From: M55B129 sp034189085
GTDB lineage: Bacteria; Bacillota; Dethiobacteria; DTU022
Assembly (NCBI GenBank): GCA_034189085.1
Contig: JAXHVH010000006.1
Coordinates: forward strand, 10,626-74,625
Length of the DNA: 64,000 bases
Direction: 5' to 3'
Shown here piece by piece: positions 58,425-64,000 of the stretch (position 1 is the first letter of the stretch; every line of letters begins with the position of its first letter). The translations under genes and the position numbers were made by a program. A model generated the notes under the pieces. It saw nothing but the letters and a program-made list of their open reading frames with translations. It was not told the origin of the DNA and did not search any database.

Positions 58425-58737
58425 GTGCGCCCGGGCATGGGCGCAGTCTAACGGGTGGAAGTCCCGAACACGCCCGGTAGCGGGAAGTGTATAGCCAGGG
58501 CCAAGCGCGTCCCTCGCGAGGTGGAGGGTGAAGGAAGGCTTAAGGCAAATCTCCGGCCTGACGAACAGGAACTGCATCAGGCACAAGCTGAGGATAAGGC
58601 TGCCAAACAAGTCGAAGTCCAATAGCTACACGGAATCAGTTTGTGTAAATGCGGCAGGTGGATGGAGAGAAAGACTGCGTTTTTACCCGGGGAAGCCTCA
58701 CGGACGGCACAAGCGCATTTGCATAAGCCGGTTGTCA
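58425..58737 (+). mobile_element. Class IIC group II intron, 5' remnant (no RT, no domain V)
   Basis: The sequence starts GTGCGCCCGGGCATGGGCGC, continues with GTCTAAC and GGTGGAAGTCCCGAAC, and near 58660-58700 has AGAGAAAGACTGCG and TTTTTACCCGGGG. These match the conserved 5' end and domain I-III/early domain IV segments of Oceanobacillus-type IIC introns. The reverse transcriptase gene, the catalytic domain V hairpin and domain VI are absent. The sequence runs directly into the 3' end of the leftward acyl-CoA ligase gene, so the right half was deleted. It cannot splice or move by itself. The right boundary is only known to lie between about 58700 and 58737. Confidence 0.82.
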
Positions 58738-60414
58738 TTATGGTTGCATTTTCTTCTCTTCTTCTTCTTCCTTCAGCATGCGCCGGAGTACTTTCCCGAT
58801 CATTGTTTTTGGCAGTTCATCGCGGAATTCAATGAGCTTTGGCACTTTATAAGGGGCAAGATTTTCCTTGCAATAGCTGACTACTTCTTCTTCCGTCATG
58901 GTTTGTCCCTTCTTCAGGACAACGTATGCCTTCAAAGTTTCACCGCGGTATGGATCGGTTATCCCGGCTACCGCCGCTTCCATGACTTTGGGATGGGCAA
59001 AAAGAACTTCTTCCACGTCGCGAGGATAGATGTTAAAGCCACCGGCGATGACCATGTCTTTCTTCCGATCAACGATGTAGGTATATCCTTCTTCATCGGC
59101 TTTAGCTATGTCCCCGGTATAAAACCAGTTGTCACGCAGGCTTTCTGCCGTCTCGTCGGGCATGTTCAGGTAGCCTTCCATAACCTGGGGGCCGTTGACG
59201 CAGAGTTCCCCGATTTCTCCCACGGGGAGTTCTTTTTCACCTGTTTCGACATCAACAATTTTGTAATCTGTGTCGGGAAGAGGCAATCCGATGCTGCCTG
59301 CCTTGCGTTTACCATAAATGGGATTGGCATGGGTAACTGGAGAGGTTTCAGAAAGGCCGTAACCCTCAACCAGTTTCCCACCCGTATTTTGCTCGAATAC
59401 TTTCTGTACTTCTACCGGCAGGGGTGCAGCTCCGCTGATGCAGACACGAATTGACTTGATATCATATTTTTGCAGATCTGGAGCATTGTTGATGGCTACA
59501 TACATAGTTGGCACCCCGGGGAAAAGGGTAGGTTTCTGTTTGTCAATTGTTTTAAGAACATCCGCCAGGACAAAACGAGGCAGGAGGACCAGTTTACCTC
59601 CGTTCATCAAACCCAGGTTCAGGGCGGTTGTTAATCCATAACTGTGAAAGAAGGGCAGAACCCCGAGAATAGTTTCTTTCCCTTCCTTGTAATCGGTGCA
59701 CCACGCTTTGACCTGGAACATGTTGGCGGCAAGATTGCGGTGCAGTAGAATTGCTCCCTTGGATAGGCCGGTCGTGCCGCCGGTATAGAGAAAAAGGGCC
59801 CGGTCATCGGGAGTTATATCGACTGCGGGAGGTGTTTTGCCCCTGTACTTGTTGATTAGTTCGCTAAAAATATAGTCTTCGCCGGCGACTTCCACCCTGT
59901 CGCCTTCTTTTTTTTCTTTGGCTACAGTGTAGAGGATGCTTAGAAATCCGGGGAAATAATCTTTAATGTTTGAAACGATAATATTTTTCAGGCCGGTTTT
60001 CGGTTGGATGCCTTTGATCATTTTGTAAAAACGAGTCAGGGTAATAATTGTTTCAGCACCTGAATCTTTCAGCTGATATTCCATTTCCCTGGCTACATAA
60101 AGAGGGTTGCAGGGGACTACTATGGCTCCAATAGCTAGGGCGGCAAAATAAGCGATGGGGAATTGGGTGCAGTTAGGCAGGTGAATAGCTATACGATCCC
60201 CTTTTTTGACTCCCAGATCGGACAGGGCAGAGGCCATACTCTGAACCTGGCCATCCAGTTTATCATAAGTTATTTCACGACCCATAAAGTGGATAGCTGG
60301 ATTATTTTTATATGTCTGAGCAGCTTTTTGAAATAATTGATATAGATTGTGCGGAGGATAATCAATACTGTGAGGTACTCCAGGTTCATAAGACTTTAGC
60401 CACACTTTTTCCAA
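58738..60414 (-). CDS. Long-chain acyl-CoA synthetase (AMP-forming)
   Basis: A 558-residue ANL-superfamily ligase that activates a carboxylic acid to acyl-AMP and acyl-CoA. Motifs: LFLYTGGTTGLSKGAILLHRN (P-loop), GYGLSETSPVTHAN, WFYTGDIAKADEEGYTYIVDRKKDMVIAGGFNIYP and the late catalytic Lys in LPKTMIGKVLRR. The FadD-like pattern suggests a medium- or long-chain acid. TTG 60414 follows AAAAGGAGG on the minus strand. The C-terminal end (EEEEEKKMQP) abuts the intron remnant but looks complete. Confidence 0.9.
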   Translation of the reverse strand: MEKVWLKSYEPGVPHSIDYPPHNLYQLFQKAAQTYKNNPAIHFMGREITYDKLDGQVQSMASALSDLGVKKGDRIAIHLPNCTQFPIAYFAALAIGAIVVPCNPLYVAREMEYQLKDSGAETIITLTRFYKMIKGIQPKTGLKNIIVSNIKDYFPGFLSILYTVAKEKKEGDRVEVAGEDYIFSELINKYRGKTPPAVDITPDDRALFLYTGGTTGLSKGAILLHRNLAANMFQVKAWCTDYKEGKETILGVLPFFHSYGLTTALNLGLMNGGKLVLLPRFVLADVLKTIDKQKPTLFPGVPTMYVAINNAPDLQKYDIKSIRVCISGAAPLPVEVQKVFEQNTGGKLVEGYGLSETSPVTHANPIYGKRKAGSIGLPLPDTDYKIVDVETGEKELPVGEIGELCVNGPQVMEGYLNMPDETAESLRDNWFYTGDIAKADEEGYTYIVDRKKDMVIAGGFNIYPRDVEEVLFAHPKVMEAAVAGITDPYRGETLKAYVVLKKGQTMTEEEVVSYCKENLAPYKVPKLIEFRDELPKTMIGKVLRRMLKEEEEEKKMQP

Positions 60415-60432
60415 GATATTTTTCCTCCTTTT

Positions 60433-60445
60433 GCGCTTTAAGCGC
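60433..60445 (-). promoter_or_regulatory. Inverted repeat before acyl-CoA ligase gene
   Basis: GCGCTT (60433-60438), one base, AAGCGC (60440-60445): a perfect 6-base inverted repeat 18 bases upstream of the TTG start and next to the ribosome site. It could be an operator or a small hairpin masking translation. Function unknown. Confidence 0.3.
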
Positions 60446-60524
60446 GATATTCAATAAATAAAATATTCGATTTGATATTCTGAATTCCTGCTAAGTTAAA
60501 AATATTGTATAATTTAGAGTAACC

Positions 60525-61004
60525 TTAAATAATTCTGAAAATAAACCATATAATCATAACTGCTTCCAGCAGCAGTTTAATGGGTAAAGCTCCTAAAATC
60601 CCGAGGGTGGCGCCAAATCCTGATTTAAGGACTTTTCCAGTTTGACGCCTGGACAGCAGATCAAAAATAGCAGCCCCGAGAAAAGGGCCTATCAGCAGGC
60701 CTGCCGGAATAAAAAACAGACCGATCAGGAGGCCGAAAGCAGCACCCCAGAAAGCGGCTTTTGTCCCTCCCAAATAACGGCTGCCCAGGGCCGTGAAAAG
60801 GTAATCGGTCCCCATTATGGCTAGAGCAATGAAAGCCTGTCCTGTGAAAAACCAGGGGCCGAGATTATCGAAACCGGTTATCAGGCCGTAAACGATCATC
60901 CCCAGCCAGATTAAAGGAGAGTCGGGCAGGCCTGGCAGCACTGTGCCTGCCAGGCCGACTAAAAATAGAATAAGGGCAATAATAAAAGCGACAGTTGTTA
61001 GCAT
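60525..61004 (-). CDS. DUF456 membrane protein
   Basis: The 159-residue protein has the DUF456 pattern: a hydrophobic start (VAFIIALILFLVGLAGTVLPGLPDSPLIWLGMIVYG), then GTDYLFTALGSRYLGGTKAAFWGAAFGLLIGLFFIP, GPFLGAAIFDLLS and a final hydrophobic helix. About four membrane segments with glycine-rich packing motifs. The function of the family is unknown. It is divergent from the histidine kinase and upstream of the acyl-CoA ligase with a 110-base gap. Confidence 0.85.
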   Translation of the reverse strand: MLTTVAFIIALILFLVGLAGTVLPGLPDSPLIWLGMIVYGLITGFDNLGPWFFTGQAFIALAIMGTDYLFTALGSRYLGGTKAAFWGAAFGLLIGLFFIPAGLLIGPFLGAAIFDLLSRRQTGKVLKSGFGATLGILGALPIKLLLEAVMIIWFIFRII

Positions 61005-61179
61005 CGACGATTAACCCCCGGTGAAAGATGCACTGCATCTTTATCAGTATAACAGAAAATAGCCGGGTAGAAATTTACTTTAAAGAAAGAGGCTTTACAA
61101 AATCATTTTTGGCAGTGATGAGCCAATTTTAATTCCAGTGTCATTTTTTACGTCTTTCTTCCCAAATGAACTGGTCATC

Positions 61180-61208
61180 TTTTCAACAACTCCTGACAAT
61201 GTTATAAT
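61180..61208 (+). promoter_or_regulatory. Candidate promoter for the two-component operon
   Basis: A perfect TATAAT (61203-61208) with TTTTCA 17 bases upstream (61180-61185). The -35 is weak. Leader of about 50 bases to the kinase. Confidence 0.45.
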
Positions 61209-61265
61209 TAAAAAGTAAAAGCATGTTCCATCACACCCATGAAAATTTTTTTTAGAAGGGCAGGT

Positions 61266-62387
61266 GTGGAATTGAGTAAATTACCGGAATCTATGAGTTT
61301 GGATACAGTAACTGACAATTTGTCCGATGCTGTGTTCCTGGTTGATCGCGAATTCAAAATTGCCTGGCTGAATCGAAGAGCGGCTGAATTTTTCAATGCC
61401 CCTCTTGAATCGGCTCGCGACCAGGATATTATCGAGCTTACCGGGATTAAAAAATTGGAAGGTTTGCTGCAGGACGTCTTTGAGCAGAGGAAGCCCTTGA
61501 ATTGTTCCTATGAAGAAGCCTCGGTAAAAGTAAAACGCCTTGATAAAAGATATTTCTTCAAGATAGCCATCAATCCTATTTTTGATAATCATGACCTCTG
61601 GGGTGCACTGATTCAGTTTACCGACGTGACCCGTTTTCATGAAATGGAGAAAATAAAAACCGATTTTGTCTCTGTTGTGTCTCATGAATTCAGGACACCG
61701 CTTACCACAATCATCGTTGGCGTGGAAATGCTCAAGGAAGGTATGCTTGGTGACCTTACTCCTCGAGGGAAAGAAGTCCTGGAAGCTATCGGAGGCGATT
61801 GTGAAAGGTTGAGCCGGCTCATTGACAATCTGATGGAACTTTCCCGCATTGAATCAGGAAAGATCTATGTGGAAACAGAACCGACCAATGTTTACGAGCT
61901 GGTCAACGAGGCAATTCGTCCTCTGAGAATACAGGCGGAAAAACAGGGAGTCGAATTGGTTACCGATCTGCCCCCTGAATTGCCACCGGTCATAGCCGAT
62001 TTCAACAAGTCAGTATGGGTTCTTGCCAACCTGGTAGGTAATGCAATGCGCTATACCGATCCCGGTGGTACCATTACTGTGCGTGCCAGACAACGGGGAA
62101 ATCGTCTGTTCTTTTCTGTCGAAGATACCGGCTGCGGTATTCCCAAGGAACATCAGGATAAAATATTTAAGAAATATGTTCAGGTACGAGGACCGGGTTT
62201 AAAAAAAGCCGGCGGAGGTGTTGGACTGGGATTGGCGATCGCTAAAGACATAGTTATGGCCCATGGTGGAGAAATATGGGTTGACAGCGAAGTGGGAGAA
62301 GGGACCACTTTTACTTTTACTTTCCCTCTTTACCGGGGAGATGAATCGGTGAATGTTCCCGATGATGAACCAGAGGAGGAAAACTGA
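61266..62387 (+). CDS. Cytosolic PAS-domain sensor histidine kinase
   Basis: A 373-residue kinase with an N-terminal PAS domain (LDTVTDNLSDAVFLVDREFKIAWLNRRA), the HisKA phospho-acceptor FVSVVSHEFRTPLTTI (His about residue 139) and a HATPase with N-box ANLVGNAMRYTDPGG, EDTGCGIPKEHQDKIFKKY and VGLGLAIAKDIVMAHGGEI. There is no membrane segment, so it senses a cytoplasmic signal or redox state. GTG 61266 is chosen for AGAAGGG 5 bases upstream; an ATG at 61239 and a TTG at 61272 are alternatives. It overlaps the response regulator by one base. Confidence 0.88.
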   Translation: MELSKLPESMSLDTVTDNLSDAVFLVDREFKIAWLNRRAAEFFNAPLESARDQDIIELTGIKKLEGLLQDVFEQRKPLNCSYEEASVKVKRLDKRYFFKIAINPIFDNHDLWGALIQFTDVTRFHEMEKIKTDFVSVVSHEFRTPLTTIIVGVEMLKEGMLGDLTPRGKEVLEAIGGDCERLSRLIDNLMELSRIESGKIYVETEPTNVYELVNEAIRPLRIQAEKQGVELVTDLPPELPPVIADFNKSVWVLANLVGNAMRYTDPGGTITVRARQRGNRLFFSVEDTGCGIPKEHQDKIFKKYVQVRGPGLKKAGGGVGLGLAIAKDIVMAHGGEIWVDSEVGEGTTFTFTFPLYRGDESVNVPDDEPEEEN

Positions 62388-62761
62388 TGTCCCAGAGAAT
62401 CTTACTGGTTGAAGATGAGAAAAATGTTATCCTCGGTGTGCGGACATGTCTCGATGCGGTAGGTTACCAGGTTGATATTGTTGAAGATGGTGAAGCAGCC
62501 CTTCAGTATATCAACCGTGAATCTCCGGACCTTATTCTTCTTGATTTACTGTTGCCGAAAGTTGACGGGTTTGAGGTTTTGAAAATTGTCAAGGGAGACG
62601 AAGCAAAAAAAGAGATCCCGGTTATTGTTCTTACAGCGAAGGCTGAAGAAGAAGATAAGCAGAGAGCATTGGCATTGGGTGCGGATGATTACATGACCAA
62701 ACCCTTCAAGCCGCAGGCACTGTGGGATTTGCTGAAAAATTATCTATCCACAGGGCACTAA
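62387..62761 (+). CDS. Single-domain response regulator (receiver only)
   Basis: A 124-residue CheY-type receiver: RILLVEDEKNVILG (acidic pocket), phospho-acceptor Asp in LILLDLLLPKVDGF (about residue 52), VLTAKAEEEDKQ (Thr switch) and YMTKPFKPQALW (Lys). There is no output domain, so it works by protein interaction or phosphorelay. It is coupled to the kinase by TGATG overlap. A terminator follows. Confidence 0.92.
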   Translation: MSQRILLVEDEKNVILGVRTCLDAVGYQVDIVEDGEAALQYINRESPDLILLDLLLPKVDGFEVLKIVKGDEAKKEIPVIVLTAKAEEEDKQRALALGADDYMTKPFKPQALWDLLKNYLSTGH

Positions 62762-62800
62762 AGAGCAGGTGCAGCGGCTGTCCATAATTTATGAATCAAA

Positions 62801-62825
62801 GGGCACAGGTTACTGTGCCCTTTCT
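62801..62825 (+). terminator. Terminator after the two-component genes
   Basis: GGGCACAG (62801-62808), GTTA loop, CTGTGCCC (62813-62820), then TTTCT. A perfect 8-base-pair stem 40 bases after the regulator. Confidence 0.75.
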
Positions 62826-62953
62826 CGAGGAAGAAGTACTTACGAAGAACAGCCGGCATTTAACCCGCAGTAGTTTTAGAAAATTGGGGAAATGCCTCTC
62901 TCGCAGGCTAACATTATTTAAGGAAATTATTTCATGAAACAGGCGGTGATTGA

Positions 62954-63235
62954 GTGAGGGTAGCGGTTTGCGTTCTCAGCCTGCACATACCTGGGCCATC
63001 TTCCCTGAAGGCAAAAAGAAAAATTCTACAGAGCATCATCCATCGCCTTCGTAATAGTTTCAACATATCTGTTTCTGAAATTGGCAGTCAAGATCTCTGG
63101 CAGCGTTCCGAGCTGGGGATTGCTGCAGTTTGTCACAACGGGGCGGGTGCCGACCGGATAATGGAAAAAATCCTTGATTTTCTGGATCGGGAAAGTGAAA
63201 TAAGGATTATTGATTCGCAAATTGAAAAATACTAG
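62954..63235 (+). CDS. DUF503 (YlxP-like) protein
   Basis: A 93-residue DUF503/YlxP-family protein: RVAVCVLSLHIPGPSSLKAKRKILQSIIHRLRNSFNISVSEIGSQDLWQRSELGIAAVC is the whole hallmark (positions 62957-63133). YlxP lies near infB/rbfA in Bacillus and has been linked to ribosome maturation. Here it stands alone before a tRNA methyltransferase. GTG 62954 is the only sensible start; GGCGG is upstream. Confidence 0.85.
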   Translation: MRVAVCVLSLHIPGPSSLKAKRKILQSIIHRLRNSFNISVSEIGSQDLWQRSELGIAAVCHNGAGADRIMEKILDFLDRESEIRIIDSQIEKY

Positions 63236-63270
63236 AATTAAAAAGGATCAGACGAAAGGAGAAGGGATAT

Positions 63271-63864
63271 ATGACTGCAATCAGATTACAGCAGATAACT
63301 GACCTTTCCCATCATTTTGCCTGTCCCTTTCTTAAAGCGGGCGATCGGGTTGTCGATGCTACAGCCGGAAATGGGAAGGATACCCTTTTCCTGGCCGAAA
63401 AGGTGGGTCCGTCAGGCCTGGTTTATGCCTTTGATATCCAGAAGGAAGCCCTGAAGGGTACAGAGCAGGTTTTAAAAGAGGCCGGTTTGGCCGGGTGGGT
63501 CAGGTGTATCTGTGATGGCCATGAAAAGATGATAGACTATATTGAAGGCCCGGTTAATGCTGTTATCTATAACCTTGGTTATCTCCCGGGAGGAAATCAT
63601 AAAGTTACAACAACCCGGGAGACAACGGGAAAAAGCCTCAAACAGGCTTTTGCGTTGCTGGAGCCGGGAGGAGTAGTTATGATAGTTCTGTACCCCGGCC
63701 ATCCTGCAGGAAAAGAAGAAAAAGAAATGCTGCTGTCGCTGTGCCGCTCCCTTGATCCGGCTCAATTTTCTTCTGTCCATCTTCATTTGCTTAATAAAAC
63801 CGGTATCCCTCCCGAGCTGATTGCGGTACAAAAAAATCATCTTAAAAGGGAATATTTCAATTAA
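63271..63864 (+). CDS. mnmM: Class I SAM methyltransferase, MnmM/YtqB family
   Basis: The 197-residue protein is of the YtqB family, shown in Bacillus to be MnmM, which methylates nm5s2U34 in tRNA. SAM motifs: VVDATAGNGKDTLFLAEKVG (about residues 27-46) and YAFDIQKEAL; the family signature IYNLGYLPGGNHKVTT; and LEPGGVVMIVLYPGHPAGKEEKEML. GGAGAAGGG precedes ATG 63271. The tRNA modification role is taken from the family. Confidence 0.85.
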   Translation: MTAIRLQQITDLSHHFACPFLKAGDRVVDATAGNGKDTLFLAEKVGPSGLVYAFDIQKEALKGTEQVLKEAGLAGWVRCICDGHEKMIDYIEGPVNAVIYNLGYLPGGNHKVTTTRETTGKSLKQAFALLEPGGVVMIVLYPGHPAGKEEKEMLLSLCRSLDPAQFSSVHLHLLNKTGIPPELIAVQKNHLKREYFN

Positions 63865-63951
63865 AAAAAAGGAATATTGCATATATATAGCGAATTTAAC
63901 TTTCCGCTGTTTTTTTACATATTATAAACAGAAAGGAGAAGAGGGCCTGAA

Positions 63952-64000
63952 ATGGAAACTAAATGGCATCTGGTTGAAAAAGAGTTGGCCATGGTTGAAC
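63952..64000 (+). CDS. Start of an unidentified gene (cut by window end)
   Basis: AAAGGAG at 63933-63939 precedes ATG 63952, opening METKWHLVEKELAMVE, which stays open to the window end. Too short to assign a family. An AT-rich stretch of about 85 bases lies before it. Confidence 0.5.
   Translation, partial: METKWHLVEKELAMVE

Noticed and set aside
58528..59454. A 308-codon plus-strand frame opposite the acyl-CoA ligase
   Set aside because: It is antisense to a well-supported ANL ligase and starts inside the group II intron remnant; low-complexity aromatic-rich translation is typical of a shadow frame.
1..64000. CRISPR arrays, insertion sequences, prophage or toxin-antitoxin modules
   Set aside because: No regularly spaced direct repeats, transposase, integrase or phage structural genes were seen on either strand; the only mobile element trace is the intron remnant at 58425-58737.

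Overview
The window looks like a chromosomal segment of an anaerobic, low-to-mid GC member of the Bacillota (class Clostridia; possibly a syntrophic or acetogenic lineage). This is inferred from several things: strong AGGAGG-type ribosome binding sites with frequent GTG/TTG starts, GatCAB, a T-box leader, SelA/SelB, a soluble Hdr/Etf/Flx flavin-based electron-transfer cluster, a spore-coat CotH relative, and a methylmalonyl-CoA gene cluster. No species is claimed. Most genes read left to right. The leftward genes are Rrf2, the VTC/DUF4956/CotH block, dodecin, tRNA-Leu, the acyl-CoA ligase and DUF456.

Layout: 0.2-0.7 kb, a decayed geranylgeranyl-reductase-like flavoprotein. 0.76-5.6 kb, gatCAB and purA behind a good promoter and a hairpin leader. 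5.9-10.7 kb, a YhaO/YhaN-type nuclease-ATPase pair, a metallo-beta-lactamase hydrolase and a flavin reductase. 10.9-14.3 kb, selA and selB. 14.6-22.9 kb, an eight-gene operon hdrCB-like/etfB/etfA/hdrA/flxD/flxC/flxB/flxA, ending in a strong terminator. 23.2-29.5 kb, rseC-like, asd, a nitrilase-family amidohydrolase, dihydropyrimidinase, aroF and tyrA. 29.5-34.5 kb, an Rrf2 regulator, a bifunctional-nuclease-domain protein and a decaying polyphosphate-polymerase locus. 34.8-39.8 kb, a complete livKHMGF amino-acid ABC transporter between a promoter and a terminator. 39.8-42.5 kb, dodecin, an orphan small protein, a cyclopropane-fatty-acid-synthase relative and tRNA-Leu(UAG). 42.8-50.8 kb, an AAA+ regulator with a degenerate sigma-54 contact motif, followed by sucCD, split methylmalonyl-CoA mutase, epimerase and the biotin-dependent carboxyltransferase. 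50.8-58.3 kb, a T-box-controlled argCJBDGH operon. 58.4-58.7 kb, the 5' half of a class IIC group II intron beside a terminator hairpin. 58.7-64 kb, an acyl-CoA ligase, DUF456, a PAS histidine kinase/receiver pair, DUF503, an MnmM-type tRNA methyltransferase and the start of an unidentified gene.

How the genes may work together: the Hdr-Etf-Flx operon would move electrons between NAD(H), an acyl-CoA or other flavoprotein couple, and a low-potential or disulfide acceptor. The liv transporter, acyl-CoA ligase and methylmalonyl-CoA cluster would feed amino-acid or short-chain acid carbon into it. This is inference; no single gene proves it. The most unusual items are the combined Hdr/Etf/Flx operon, the regulator that has lost GAFTGA and the Walker B aspartate, the CTG start of argH, the truncated IIC intron, and the stepwise decay of the CotH/DUF4956 locus.
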